The position numbers were made by a program, and so were the translations under genes. Positions 17,902 to 26,953 of a stretch of DNA of 64,000 nucleotides are shown here, in pieces (position 1 is the first letter of the stretch; each line of letters opens with the position of its first letter). The notes below the pieces were generated by a model. The model searched no databases and was not told the origin of the DNA. It worked only from the letters and a program-made list of their open reading frames with translations. The DNA is taken from the NCBI GenBank assembly GCA_902495705.1, contig CABUXT010000003.1:67666-131665 (forward strand). The letters are read 5' to 3'. The stretch comes from an uncultured cyanobacterium. Its GTDB lineage: Bacteria; Cyanobacteriota; Vampirovibrionia; Gastranaerophilales; Gastranaerophilaceae.

Positions 17902-19638
17902 TTATTTAATAGCTTTTACAGCGTCAATAACTTGTTTAACAGCATCTTCAGGTTTCATTGCAACTTTTTCGCCTGTAGCTCTTGTTACAAATTCAACATT
18001 ACCTTCGTTGATAGTTTTACCAACGGTAATTCGGAATGGGAATCCGATTAAATCCGCATCTTTGAATTTTACCCCAGGTCTTTCGTCTCTATCATCAATT
18101 ACAGCCTCAACTCCGTTAGCCAAAAGTTCTTCATAGATTTTGTTAGCTGTATTCATTTGAAGTTCGTCTTTTGTGCTGACAGGAACGATAGTAACGTGGT
18201 ATGGTGCGATAGCTAAAGGCCATTTGATACCCCAGTCATCGTGGTGTGCCTCAACAGCTGCAGCTGCTGTTCTTGAAATACCGATACCGTAACATCCCAT
18301 AATATAAGGTTTTGCTTTGCCGTCAGCATCTAGATATACAGCATTCATCGGTTTTGAATATTTTGTTCCGAGTTGGAAAATATTACCAACTTCAATACCT
18401 CTTGTTACTTTTAGCGGTTTTCCGCATTGTGGACATAATTCGCCAGCTTCAACAAGTCTGATATCTTCATATTTGATTTCGTCAAGTCCTAAATCCTCAA
18501 GATTTGCACCAACTTGATGTTTGTCTGTTATGTTAATACCGACAACAAAGTTTTTCATATCTTTAACGGTGTTATCAGCAACAATTGTGATATTTTTCAT
18601 TCCTTTCGGTCCGATAAACCCCGGAACTGCATTGAAACCTTGTTGTTCCATTAATTCTTGAATTTCAGCAGAAGTTGCAATTCTGATATCAATTCCGCCA
18701 ACTGCGTTCATCAATTTTGTTTCTTCAACCGTTTTATCAGCTCTGATTAGCGCAATAACAGGCTTTTTATCAACAATATAAACTAAAGCTTTCAAAATCA
18801 ATGTTGAAGGTATTTTCAAAAATGCTGATAATTCATCAATTGAATGTGTGTTTGGAGTGTCGATTATTTCTGTTTTTTTGAAATAATCTTTACCGTCAAC
18901 AACTGCAGGAGGCAATGTTGAAACCGCGTGATTTGAGTTTGCGGAATAATCGCAATCATCGCAATAGAATACGTCATTTTCGCCTGCATCAGTGTCAGTA
19001 ATTACCATAAATTCGTGAGAAACACTTCCGCCGATTGCACCTGAGTCAGATTGAACCATTTTTGTATTCAAACCGCATCTTTTGAAGATTTTATTATAAG
19101 CTTGCGCCATATTTTCGTATTCTTTTTCTAATTCTTCTTGAGATGTTCCAAAGCTGTAACCGTCTTTCATGATGAATTCTCTGCCTCTTAATAACCCAAA
19201 ACGAGGTCTTACTTCATCTCTGAATTTCAATTGGATTTGGTAAAGGTTTGTTGGAAGTTGTTTGTATGATTTTAGAATATCACGCGCAATTGACGTGATG
19301 ATTTCTTCGTGAGTCGGTCCAAGACACATTTCTCTGTTGTGTCTGTCTTTCATTCTCATTAATTCTTTTCCGTAAACTTCCCATCTGCCTGATTCAACCC
19401 ACAATTCTTTTGGCTGAACAAACGGCATAGAAAGTTCTTGAGCGCCTGCATTGTTCATCTCTTCTCTAACGATGTTTTCAACTTTTTGCAAAACTCTCCA
19501 CATCAAAGGCAAATAGCTGTATACACCTGATGTAAGTTTTTTTATATAACCAGCTCTTGCAAGCATTTTATGAGAAACAACTTCCGCATCTGACGGAAAT
19601 TCTCTCAATGTTTGCACAAATAAGTTTGACATTTTCAT
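17902..19638 (-). CDS. proS: Proline--tRNA ligase (bacterial type with editing domain)
   Basis: It charges tRNA-Pro. This is the bacterial architecture: class II catalytic core with motif 1/2 region (GVYSYLPLMWRVLQKVE, MKDRHNREMCLGPTHEE), then a YbaK-like editing insertion (about 225-410) and the C-terminal anticodon-binding domain (about 475-578, IAPYHVTIVPVS). YGIGISRTAAA is motif 3. The length of 578 residues is normal for the form with the insertion. GAGGG lies 9 nt before the ATG at 19638; the Met at codon 3 is an alternative. It is followed by panD on the same strand. Confidence 0.96.
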   Translation of the reverse strand: MKMSNLFVQTLREFPSDAEVVSHKMLARAGYIKKLTSGVYSYLPLMWRVLQKVENIVREEMNNAGAQELSMPFVQPKELWVESGRWEVYGKELMRMKDRHNREMCLGPTHEEIITSIARDILKSYKQLPTNLYQIQLKFRDEVRPRFGLLRGREFIMKDGYSFGTSQEELEKEYENMAQAYNKIFKRCGLNTKMVQSDSGAIGGSVSHEFMVITDTDAGENDVFYCDDCDYSANSNHAVSTLPPAVVDGKDYFKKTEIIDTPNTHSIDELSAFLKIPSTLILKALVYIVDKKPVIALIRADKTVEETKLMNAVGGIDIRIATSAEIQELMEQQGFNAVPGFIGPKGMKNITIVADNTVKDMKNFVVGINITDKHQVGANLEDLGLDEIKYEDIRLVEAGELCPQCGKPLKVTRGIEVGNIFQLGTKYSKPMNAVYLDADGKAKPYIMGCYGIGISRTAAAAVEAHHDDWGIKWPLAIAPYHVTIVPVSTKDELQMNTANKIYEELLANGVEAVIDDRDERPGVKFKDADLIGFPFRITVGKTINEGNVEFVTRATGEKVAMKPEDAVKQVIDAVKAIK

Positions 19639-19737
19639 AATTAAATTCCCTCATCAATTTCTTCTTTTAATGACTTTATTCTAGCACAAACAAAAAACAA
19701 AGGGGGGATTGTTTTGGCTAATGTTGTAATTATATAG

Positions 19738-19830
19738 TCATGCTGAACTTGTTTCAGCATCTCAAATAAAACATATTAGTCACATATGAAATTTGTAATA
19801 TTGGAGACCCTGAAACGAGTTCAGGGTGAC
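19738..19830. repeat. Pair of oppositely oriented short palindromes
   Basis: 19738-19763 has arms ATGCTGAA/TTCAGCAT; 19804-19830 has arms ACCCTGAA/TTCAGGGT on the other orientation. Both keep the TTG/CAA or TCG/CGA centre and the GTCA and TCTC flanks seen elsewhere. They lie in the gap upstream of proS and downstream of the TPR gene. Confidence 0.85.
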
Positions 19831-19890
19831 ACATAGACCTTGTATGTTCAATTTTGAATTCTGAAGGACATAATGTAATTTGTTGGACAT

Positions 19891-20814
19891 TTATTTAATC
19901 CGTTTGATTTCTTCTCTGGCTTTGGCAACCGGAATGGATAGTGTTTGATGATTCTTGATTGCGTTTTCAAAATAGGTTGAACTGTTTTCTTCATCTCCTG
20001 CTTTTTTAAACACAACAGATGCCAAAAAATCCAAATCGCCTGTTTCTTCACATTCTGATAGCGCAGATTTTATTGTCTCTATTGCATTATTAAAATCGTT
20101 TTCTTTGAGTTGAATTTTGGTTAATATTTTGTAAGCCTCAACATCATAAGGATTCATTTCAAGAGTCTTGCGCAAAAAATATTCTGCATTTTGGGTGTCG
20201 TTTTCTTCATAATAAATTACGGCTATATTATAATATGCCCAGCTATAATTTGGTGATAGCTTGATAACTTTTTCAAATTTTTCTTTTGCAGAATCAGGGT
20301 CACCCAATTCTTTGAAAATATTTCCAAGATAAAAATGTGCGTATAAATCTTCGTCATTAATATCTATTGTTTTTTGGAAATTTTCAATTGCGTTTATATA
20401 GTCTTTTTGTTTAAAATACACAAGTCCTAAGTTGAAATACGTGTTAGAATCGTTTGGGTCGTTTTCAATTATTTTGTTGAAACATTCAATTGCTTTGTCA
20501 AAATATTTTAACTCGGTGTAAACAAGCCCAAGATTATAAATAGCATCAAATGACTCAGGTTCAAGCTCAATAGCTTTTTCATAAGATTCTTTTGCCTTTT
20601 TGAATTGTTTCATCTTTTCGTAAACAATTCCGAGGTTGTAAAAAATTCCCTCATCATAGCTGAATTTTTTTGATAGAAAAAGCAAATGTTGGAGTGCCTC
20701 TTCATTAAATCCGCAATCCATAAGAAGAACAGCAAGCTCCCTTCTGGTTTGAAAATCTTCAGGGTCTTGCTGAATCAATCTTTGTAATTCTTCTATTTTA
20801 TCAAGTTTTGACAT
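19891..20814 (-). CDS. Tetratricopeptide-repeat protein
   Basis: This 307-residue protein is made almost entirely of TPR units, about eight, each with the W/Y-x-NLG-x2-Y pattern, for example FYNLGIVYEKMKQFKKA, YNLGLVYTELKYFDKA and YFNLGLVYFKQKDYINA. Such solenoids bind other proteins. There is no signal peptide, so it is probably cytoplasmic. It starts 3 nt after the stop of an exported protein gene (20818-21498), so the two form an operon, but the shared job is not evident. A second, unrelated TPR gene lies at 35.98-37.02 kb. Confidence 0.85.
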   Translation of the reverse strand: MSKLDKIEELQRLIQQDPEDFQTRRELAVLLMDCGFNEEALQHLLFLSKKFSYDEGIFYNLGIVYEKMKQFKKAKESYEKAIELEPESFDAIYNLGLVYTELKYFDKAIECFNKIIENDPNDSNTYFNLGLVYFKQKDYINAIENFQKTIDINDEDLYAHFYLGNIFKELGDPDSAKEKFEKVIKLSPNYSWAYYNIAVIYYEENDTQNAEYFLRKTLEMNPYDVEAYKILTKIQLKENDFNNAIETIKSALSECEETGDLDFLASVVFKKAGDEENSSTYFENAIKNHQTLSIPVAKAREEIKRIK

Positions 20815-20817
20815 AGT

Positions 20818-21498
20818 TTATATAACCGGAACATCAATAGGGTCAACAAGTATAACTTTTAGAACTTCATCTTTATAAAGTTTTACGTGTGCACCTTTTT
20901 TAATCATATCAGCGATACTGCCGTATACAAAGTAACCTGCTGTTCCAAATGCGCCACCTAATGCACTAACCGGAACGGTTACATATTTCCAACCTGAATC
21001 ATTAACAACATCTTCGCCCCAGCTGATTGCATTTTTGGTAATTCGACCTGATTTCGCACAAGTTTGTTTCCAAGCATCAGCATAGCCTCTTGTTGTAGTT
21101 AATCCGCCATCATAGGTCATATCACTTCTGCCAACGACATTTAATGTTAGAGGAAGTTGTCTGCCGTTTGGAGTTACAACATGGTCAAAGTTTAGGTATA
21201 AAATTGCACCTTTAGACATTCTTTTTGGTTGAACTATTCCTTGAATGTCTCCTCTAATAATTGAACCTGACGGCAAAATTACATCATCATCTGCGGTTTG
21301 GTCAGTTAGTAACATTGCAGAAAAACTGTTACCTGATGTGTTTACAGATGAATCCAATCCGTTAAGCATTTTCAATTGCAATTCTGTACCTGCAGGTATT
21401 CTTTTGGTTTTAGCTTTTGCGTTAAATGGCGCAGCCATTGTAACTTGTGCAACTAACAACATTGTAAAAATTATTCCTAAAACTCTAAATTTCTTCAT
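20818..21498 (-). CDS. Exported protein, possibly with VirB10/TrbI-like beta domain
   Basis: A 226-residue protein with a signal peptide (MKKFRVLG, hydrophobic core, then TMAA). The mature part begins with IPAGTELQLKMLNGLDSS, followed by LPSGSIIRGDIQGI and a long beta-rich region. The pattern of an 'IPAGT...' strand, a 'LPSGS' loop and a sheet resembles periplasmic VirB10/TrbI-type proteins and related proteins that modulate envelope properties, but no secretion-system genes are near, so I do not claim that function. Its C-terminus YKDEVLKVILVDPIDVPVI is hydrophobic. It is upstream of, and in one operon with, the TPR gene. Confidence 0.6.
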   Translation of the reverse strand: MKKFRVLGIIFTMLLVAQVTMAAPFNAKAKTKRIPAGTELQLKMLNGLDSSVNTSGNSFSAMLLTDQTADDDVILPSGSIIRGDIQGIVQPKRMSKGAILYLNFDHVVTPNGRQLPLTLNVVGRSDMTYDGGLTTTRGYADAWKQTCAKSGRITKNAISWGEDVVNDSGWKYVTVPVSALGGAFGTAGYFVYGSIADMIKKGAHVKLYKDEVLKVILVDPIDVPVI

Positions 21499-21607
21499 AA
21501 ATATCCCTCTTTTCTTTCAGTATTTAAACCGAAATTTTCTGTGGTTGTATTTTATCACATGTATTGTTTTTTGTACAGAGTGATAAATATTATGAAGAAT
21601 TGTAAAA

Positions 21608-21931
21608 TTAAGATACGCTTGAGCTTAGTCTTACGCCAATCACTCCAATAATTATGAATAAAATTGAAATTATTTTAATCCAGTTAAACGTTTCATGAAA
21701 TACGAAAAATCCTATCGCTGAAATTATTGCAATACCAACAGCACCCCATATTGCATAAGCTACTGCCAAGTCTATTGTCTTTAGTGATAACGATAAACTG
21801 TAAAAACTTATTCCGTAACATATTATAAATATTAAACTCGGAATCAGGTTAGTAAAGCCGTTTGTGTATTTTAATGATGTTGTTCCGCAAACTTCAAATA
21901 TTACTGCCAATGTTAAATATAGGTATCCCAT
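21608..21931 (-). CDS. Small multidrug resistance (SMR/EmrE-type) transporter
   Basis: A 107-residue, four-helix antiporter subunit that works as a dimer in the inner membrane. The essential proton/drug Glu is E13 (AVIFEVCGTTSLKY). LKYTNGFT and YAIWGAVGIAIIS are SMR signatures. The GTT-x-LK segment and the hydrophobic second half are closer to EmrE/QacC multidrug pumps than to the guanidinium exporter Gdx/SugE (EVVWAVGLKYTHG), and I found no guanidine riboswitch upstream. A leftward terminator sits 71 nt before the start (22002-22027), so expression may be attenuated or depend on a nearer promoter. Substrates cannot be told from sequence. Confidence 0.9.
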   Translation of the reverse strand: MGYLYLTLAVIFEVCGTTSLKYTNGFTNLIPSLIFIICYGISFYSLSLSLKTIDLAVAYAIWGAVGIAIISAIGFFVFHETFNWIKIISILFIIIGVIGVRLSSSVS

Positions 21932-22001
21932 TTCTCTTTTTGCCCTTTCTTCTTTATGTCGTTAGCTTAGCACACAGAATTTTTTAGTTGTCAAATTTAG
22001 T

Positions 22002-22027
22002 ATAAAAAAAGAGCCCTTAATGGGCTC
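22002..22027 (-). terminator. Leftward terminator inside the upstream region of the SMR gene
   Basis: Read leftward, GAGCCC-attaa-GGGCTC is followed by TTTTTTTATA, a strong terminator. No annotated leftward gene ends here: mtnP, next to it, is transcribed rightward. It must end either a short unannotated RNA starting near 22130-22190, or a leader transcript of the SMR gene (see findings). Confidence 0.7.
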
Positions 22028-22190
22028 GGTCTAATTTAAGAATAGCTGGAAGTATGAAAAAGATTAATTATATTAAACAAAGATTTCACAAATTTTAGTA
22101 TTAGTCAGTAGAGCTATTTGTGAAGTTTTATATATGGTTTGAAAATTTGTTTTGTGTATAGTAATATTTCTATATTCAATTATAGTCAGA
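22028..22190 (-). ncRNA. Candidate structured leader or small RNA before the SMR gene
   Basis: Between the mtnP start and the leftward terminator lies about 160 nt of AT-rich DNA that can fold when read leftward. TTCACAAA (22117-22124) pairs with TTTGTGAA (22085-22092). The overlapping AATAGCT pairs with AGCTATT near 22040-22046. The two helices cannot form in a simple nested way, so they are alternatives or a pseudoknot. Together with the terminator this looks like a small RNA or an attenuator. I do not recognise a known RNA family, and transcription is not shown. Confidence 0.25.
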
Positions 22191-22206
22191 CGAAAGGGTG
22201 AAATAT

Positions 22207-23007
22207 ATGGAAATTTTAAATAAGGCAGATATTGGTGTATTCGGTGGTTCAGGCTTTTACAGCTTTTTAGAAAATATTGAAGAGGTAAAAGTTGAAACTC
22301 CTTACGGTGAAACCAGTGACAGTGTATTTATCGGAAAAATCGGAAATCATAGAGTCGCATTTATGCCAAGACACGGCAGAAATCATTCTATTCCGCCACA
22401 TTTGGTAAATTTCAGAGCAAATGTTTGGGCTATGAAACATTTAGGTTGTAAAAGAGTTATTTCACCTTGTGCTGCAGGTAGTTTGCAAAAAGATGTTAAA
22501 CCGGGTGATTTTGTAATTTGTGACCAATTTGTAGATTGGACAGACGGAAGAAAAACAACATTCTTTGAAGGTCCTGTTGTTCAGCACCCATCACCAGCTG
22601 ACCCATATTGTCCTGAACTTAGAAAAGCTGCAATTGAAACAGGTAAAAAACTTGGTATCAATATTCATGACCACGGCACTGTTGTTGTAATTAACGGTCC
22701 GAGATTTTCTACAAAATCTGAATCAGCATTCTTTACAAGACAAGGTTGGGAAGTTATCAATATGACAGCTTATCCTGAAGCTTATTTGGTTAAAGAATTG
22801 GATATGTGTCCGTTGAATATTTCACTTATTACAGACTATGATGCAGGTCTAGTCGGTGATGTTCCTCCTGTATCACACGAGGCTGTAATGGAAGTATTTA
22901 ACAACAATGTAGCTAACTTGAAATCTTTGTTATTCACAATGATTGAAAATCTTCCTGATGAGGTTGAAGGTTGTGAATGTGCAAATACTACTAAATTAGA
23001 CATTTAG
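22207..23007 (+). CDS. mtnP: S-methyl-5'-thioadenosine phosphorylase/purine nucleoside phosphorylase (MtnP family)
   Basis: It cleaves methylthioadenosine, the by-product of spermidine synthesis, to adenine and methylthioribose-1-phosphate. Motifs: GVFGGSGFYSF at the N-terminus (phosphate site), MPRHGRNHSIPPHLVNFRAN, NGPRFSTKSES and NMTAYPEAYL (substrate Met/Thr pocket), then TDYDAG with the catalytic Asp. The ORF could start at GTG 22198, but GAAAGGG places the start at ATG 22207 (266 residues). The purine specificity is inferred from family, and 6-oxopurine use is possible. It heads a rightward cluster with two YggT genes and trkA-trkH. speD at 3 kb is the functional partner. Confidence 0.88.
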   Translation: MEILNKADIGVFGGSGFYSFLENIEEVKVETPYGETSDSVFIGKIGNHRVAFMPRHGRNHSIPPHLVNFRANVWAMKHLGCKRVISPCAAGSLQKDVKPGDFVICDQFVDWTDGRKTTFFEGPVVQHPSPADPYCPELRKAAIETGKKLGINIHDHGTVVVINGPRFSTKSESAFFTRQGWEVINMTAYPEAYLVKELDMCPLNISLITDYDAGLVGDVPPVSHEAVMEVFNNNVANLKSLLFTMIENLPDEVEGCECANTTKLDI

Positions 23008-23019
23008 TATTGAGGCAAT

Positions 23020-23385
23020 ATGGCTAATTTTATTTTATTTTTAAACAGATTAATAAATTTGTATTTATATTTTATAGTAGGTGCCTGTGTTTTATCATGG
23101 GTGCCTAATATAAATCCGAATTATCCGCTGTTTCATTATATATTTAAACTTGCAGGATTTTTTATATTACCGCCGTTTATGGGGATGAACTTTTCTCCTG
23201 CTTTGGTTATGGTAGTGTGTGCGATTATTATTGCAGGGTTAGAAAAAATATATAGTAAATACTATGCGGATAAAGAGCCAAAAATTATAGTTTTGTCACC
23301 TGAAGAATTTTTGGCAAAGTTAAACCAACAAAAAGAAGAGGTTAAAAAAGATGTTAACGATAAAGATAATAGAAGCGATAGCTAA
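23020..23385 (+). CDS. YggT-family membrane protein (first copy)
   Basis: A 121-residue inner-membrane protein with the YggT pattern: a helix, then ACVLSWVPNINPNYPLFHYIFKLAGFFILPP and a second hydrophobic pair. The tail (about 90-121) is Lys/Glu-rich and probably cytoplasmic. YggT proteins are implicated in osmotic or division-related membrane functions in bacteria and chloroplasts; the molecular role is not settled. It starts 12 nt after mtnP and overlaps the next YggT gene by 35 nt, an unusually long overlap that suggests tight coupling. Confidence 0.8.
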   Translation: MANFILFLNRLINLYLYFIVGACVLSWVPNINPNYPLFHYIFKLAGFFILPPFMGMNFSPALVMVVCAIIIAGLEKIYSKYYADKEPKIIVLSPEEFLAKLNQQKEEVKKDVNDKDNRSDS

Positions 23386-23644
23386 CTGTTTCTACGTATT
23401 TATGTGGATGATATTTGCAAGATGTCTTTTGACATGGTTTCCGAATGTCAATTGGAACAATCCTATTCTAAGTGCATTGAGGTCAGCTGTTGATTTGTAT
23501 TTAGATTTGTTTAGAAAAATTATTCCACCTGTTGCGATGTTTGACTTGTCACCGATTGTAGCTTGTTTTGTGTTGGTTTTAATCAGAAATGCCGTGTTAT
23601 ATGGTGCAATATTTTTGATGAGTGCGTTAGGTTTGATAGGTTAG
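23351..23644 (+). CDS. YggT-family membrane protein (second copy)
   Basis: A 97-residue YggT protein: the first helix is followed by FARCLLTWFPNVNWNNPILSALRSAVDLYLDLFRKIIPP, the conserved family loop, and then LSPIVACFVLVLIRNAVL. It is closer to the canonical family than the copy before it, with which it overlaps by 35 nt in another frame. A GAGG-like ribosome site lies upstream of the ATG. It ends 6 nt before trkA. Its place directly before a potassium uptake pair suggests, but does not prove, a role in ion or osmotic homeostasis. Confidence 0.85.
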   Translation: MLTIKIIEAIANCFYVFMWMIFARCLLTWFPNVNWNNPILSALRSAVDLYLDLFRKIIPPVAMFDLSPIVACFVLVLIRNAVLYGAIFLMSALGLIG

Positions 23645-23650
23645 TTTGGT

Positions 23651-24991
23651 ATGAAAATCGTAATTTTTGGAGCAACAGAAATCGGATGCCTTTTGGCTAC
23701 AGAGTTTTTTGAAGACCATGATATTACTGTTATTGATAAGGAAGAAAACAGAACAGAAGAGTTTGACAAACTTGATATAAGTTTTGTTCACGGCAATGCT
23801 ACGGATATGAAGGTGTTAAAAGCTGCGGATGTTGTAAATGCGGATGTGTTTATTGCATGTACCGCGCTTGATGAGGCTAATATTGTTGCATGCCTGTCTG
23901 TTAAAAAACTTAGCGGAATAAGAACAATTTGTTTTGTTTCAAGAGAAGAATATCAAAATGTTATGGCTTTAGACCACAACGAAGATTATTTGGGCGATTT
24001 CTTTATCGATTATGTAATTTGGCCGGAAGCTTTGCTGACTCAAGAAATTTTCCGTATTGTGACAGTTGCTCATGCTCTGGATGTTGAAAATTTTGCAGAC
24101 GGCAAGGCAAGATTACTTGAATACAAGGTCAGACCAAATTCTGTGATTGTCGGCAAGATGGTAAAAGATTGCGGATTCACTAAAGATACTATTATCGTTG
24201 GTATAAAACGCGATTCATTGTTGTTTATTCCAAACGGTCTTACTGAAATTAACGCGGATGACAAGTTGATATTTATGGGGACTTCTCATTCTTTGGATAT
24301 TTTAGCAGGTACGTTTTTCCACGAAAAAGAGCAGGTTAAATCTGCAGCAATCATTGGCGGTGGAAATGTCGGATATATGCTTGCCAAAAGTCTTGAAGAT
24401 ATGAAGATTAAAACCAAAATCATCGAGAAAAATTATGAAAGATGTGAATTTTTGTCGCAAGAATTAGGCAAAACCCTTGTAATAAACGGAGATGGTACAA
24501 ATTTAAAACTTTTGGATGAAGAAGAAATCGGCTCATGCGACGTTGCAATTGCTGTAACAAATAACGATGAACGAAATTTGCTATGTTCGCTTTTAGTTAA
24601 ACAACTAGGTGTCAAACGAGTAATTGCAAGGGTTTCAAAAGTCTTGAATATTCCACTGTTTGAAAAAGTCGGAATTGACGTTGCAGTTTCTCCTAAGACA
24701 TCTGCAATAAATGAAGTTCGCAACGATATTGATGAAACTAACGTCGACATTTTGGCAACAGTTGAACAGGGTGAGGCGGAAGTTTTGGAAATTCTTGTCC
24801 ATGGCGAATTTAATGACAAAAAGATTATGGATTTGAGATTTCCTGCCCCTGCGATTGTCGGAATTATTCAACGTCGTGCAAATGTTATTATTCCAAAAGG
24901 GGATACGGTATTAAAAACGCATGACATTTTGATTATCTTTACAAAAGCTGAGCATGCGGACGAAGTGAAAGAGTATTTTAAGGTAATATAA
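23651..24991 (+). CDS. trkA: Trk potassium uptake system regulatory subunit TrkA
   Basis: A peripheral protein that binds nucleotide and gates TrkH. It has two RCK units, each a Rossmann domain plus a TrkA-C domain: about 1-140, 145-225, 230-360 and 370-446. The second Rossmann loop IGGGNVGYMLA is canonical. The first reads FGATEIGCLLA, with Thr in place of the middle Gly, so the first site may bind nucleotide differently or not at all. The 446-residue length matches the tandem form. It sits 4 nt upstream of trkH and 6 nt downstream of the second YggT gene, clearly in one operon. Confidence 0.93.
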   Translation: MKIVIFGATEIGCLLATEFFEDHDITVIDKEENRTEEFDKLDISFVHGNATDMKVLKAADVVNADVFIACTALDEANIVACLSVKKLSGIRTICFVSREEYQNVMALDHNEDYLGDFFIDYVIWPEALLTQEIFRIVTVAHALDVENFADGKARLLEYKVRPNSVIVGKMVKDCGFTKDTIIVGIKRDSLLFIPNGLTEINADDKLIFMGTSHSLDILAGTFFHEKEQVKSAAIIGGGNVGYMLAKSLEDMKIKTKIIEKNYERCEFLSQELGKTLVINGDGTNLKLLDEEEIGSCDVAIAVTNNDERNLLCSLLVKQLGVKRVIARVSKVLNIPLFEKVGIDVAVSPKTSAINEVRNDIDETNVDILATVEQGEAEVLEILVHGEFNDKKIMDLRFPAPAIVGIIQRRANVIIPKGDTVLKTHDILIIFTKAEHADEVKEYFKVI

Positions 24992-24995
24992 GGAT

Positions 24996-26459
24996 ATGCG
25001 ATTAAGCTATATTTCAAGTGCATTGAGTTTGATTTTGAAAGATATTGGTCTTGTTGCCTTTATTCCGATTCTTGTCGCACTTTTTTACCATGAACATCAC
25101 GCAATTTTGCCTTTTACAACAGCAGGTTTCTTGTCTCTATTTTTAGGAATGTTGCTTAAAAGAGTTACAAAAAATATTACATCAGATTCGTTAAACGACA
25201 TCAAACGTTCAGAGGCATTGATGGTTGTATCTTTGTCTTGGGTGTCATTTGGTTTTATTGCAGCCATTCCGTATTTGTTCTATGGCTTTAGTTTTACGGA
25301 TTCATTGTTTGAGGCTGTTTCAGGTATCACAACAACAGGTGCTACGATATTTAAGAGTTACGCTTATCCTCATTCGCTGTTGTTTTGGCGCTCGTTCACT
25401 CAGTGGTTGGGAGGTATGGGAATTATCGTCTTGTTCGTTGCGATTTTGCCACAATTTGCCGTAGCAGGGCGGCAAATGTTTTTTGCAGAGGCTCCGGGAC
25501 CTACTGAAGACAAATTCACCCCAAGAATCAGAAACACCGCGTCTGCTTTGTGGATAATTTATGCAGGTTTGACTTTGATTTGTGGAATATGCTTGTGGCT
25601 TGCCGGCATGCATCCGTTTGATTCAATTTGTAATTCAATGTCTACCCTTTCTGCTGGTGGATTTTCCCCTAATTCGTTGAGCACTTACGGTTATCATTCA
25701 AATTTGATAAATTGGATTATTATAATTTTCATGTTCATTGCAGGTTCAAGTTTTGTCCTGCAATCGCGTGTTGTTACAAAACGTAAGCTTTCTTTGTTTT
25801 GGAAAAGTGAAGAATTTAAGGTTTATGCAATTTCTATGCTTGTACTGTCAGGCTTTCTATGTTTGGCACTTTGTATAAAACAACATTATTCATTATTTCA
25901 TTCTTTGACGGCGTCATTTTATCAGGTTTTATCTTTGGCAACATCAACAGGTAGTGCAAGTGAAGACTTTTCATTGTGGTCTTATGATGCAAAAGTGTAT
26001 TTGTTTTTAACAATGTTTATCAGTTCATGTTCAGGGTCAGCAGGTGGTGGTTTGAAAATCACTCGTTGGATTTTAATTTTTAAATATATGAAAAACGAAT
26101 TATACAAGATTCTACATCCAAAAGCAGTTTTGGCTGTAAAAATTGATAATAAAGTCGTAGCGCCTGACGTATTAAGACAAACGGTATTTTTCGCGTTTTG
26201 TTTCTTTGGGTTGTGGGTTCTGTCTGCAGTAATTTTGACTGTTATGGAGCAAGACAGCCTTATCGGTTTGAGTTCTGCAATATCTTCAATCGGTGATATC
26301 GGTCCTGCGTTAGAACCTGCAATCGGTCCAATGGGTAGCTATGCGCATTTGAGAGATATTTCAAAACTTATTATAATTTTAAATATGCTCGTTGGTCGTT
26401 TGGAAATTATTCCGTTTTTAGTATTGTTCCATAAGGATTTTTGGAGCATTAAAAAATAG
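24996..26459 (+). CDS. trkH: Trk potassium uptake system membrane subunit TrkH
   Basis: The K+ channel-like subunit, 487 residues, with the four M1-P-M2 repeats of the SKT family. The pore loops are recognisable: SGITTTGAT, LSAGGFSPN, ATSTGSASE and SIGDIGPA. The last helices end in a basic cytoplasmic tail (HKDFWSIKK). Rightward transcription continues from trkA; a palindrome with a T-rich flank at 26519-26545 follows the stop. Together with TrkA it forms the main K+ importer visible here. Confidence 0.94.
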   Translation: MRLSYISSALSLILKDIGLVAFIPILVALFYHEHHAILPFTTAGFLSLFLGMLLKRVTKNITSDSLNDIKRSEALMVVSLSWVSFGFIAAIPYLFYGFSFTDSLFEAVSGITTTGATIFKSYAYPHSLLFWRSFTQWLGGMGIIVLFVAILPQFAVAGRQMFFAEAPGPTEDKFTPRIRNTASALWIIYAGLTLICGICLWLAGMHPFDSICNSMSTLSAGGFSPNSLSTYGYHSNLINWIIIIFMFIAGSSFVLQSRVVTKRKLSLFWKSEEFKVYAISMLVLSGFLCLALCIKQHYSLFHSLTASFYQVLSLATSTGSASEDFSLWSYDAKVYLFLTMFISSCSGSAGGGLKITRWILIFKYMKNELYKILHPKAVLAVKIDNKVVAPDVLRQTVFFAFCFFGLWVLSAVILTVMEQDSLIGLSSAISSIGDIGPALEPAIGPMGSYAHLRDISKLIIILNMLVGRLEIIPFLVLFHKDFWSIKK

Positions 26460-26518
26460 TTTTAAAAATTTATTTATTAATATTTGCAGGTTGGTTTTAT
26501 TAATCCTACAAGTTTAAA

Positions 26519-26953
26519 GGTGGGCTAGTTGCCCACCCTACTTTATATCGTGTCACCTTGAACTGACTAGAATATGAGTTGAGCTAAAAGCGAAACTCGG
26601 TGTTAATCGCACACATGGGTCTATGTCATGCTGAACTTGTTTCAGCATCACAAACTGAACACCTTGAAACTATGTCATTCCGAATTTAGTTCGGAATCCT
26701 TTCAATAATCAGGATTTATCAATAATTACATTTGTTAAATTATTAATATGGAAAAGATTCTGAAACAAGTTCAGAATGACAATGTCTGCTTTGTAATATT
26801 TGAGACCCTGAAACTCCGCAGTCGCATAAAACGTGACTCCACTTCGTTTCGCACTCTGCTCCTGCTGTTCAGGGTGACAACATTGATAGATTCTGAATAG
26901 GATAAAATCTAAGCCAAACAAGCCCACAAGATTTTTAATCCTTTCAGAATGAC
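26519..26953. repeat. Dense cluster of intergenic palindromes between convergent genes
   Basis: In order: 26519-26545 is the GGTGGGCTAG...GCCCACC type; 26625-26651 the short type with ATGCTGAA/TTCAGCAT; 26674-26700 with ATTCCGAA/TTCGGAAT; 26756-26780 with ATTCTGAA/TTCAGAAT. 26802-26878 has arms ACCCTGAA/TTCAGGGT around a roughly 55-nt insert. 26889-26953 is the long type, with its central loop diverged. The gap is 603 nt with no gene. Most elements lie directly next to each other, with AT-rich spacers. Confidence 0.85.

Noticed and set aside
21932..22197. Guanidine riboswitch upstream of the SMR gene
   Set aside because: No ykkC-type or ACGR-loop signature can be found, and the transporter looks like EmrE and not Gdx.
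25320..25613. 97-residue minus-strand ORF inside trkH
   Set aside because: A shadow of the trkH pore-loop coding sequence; no signal for translation.
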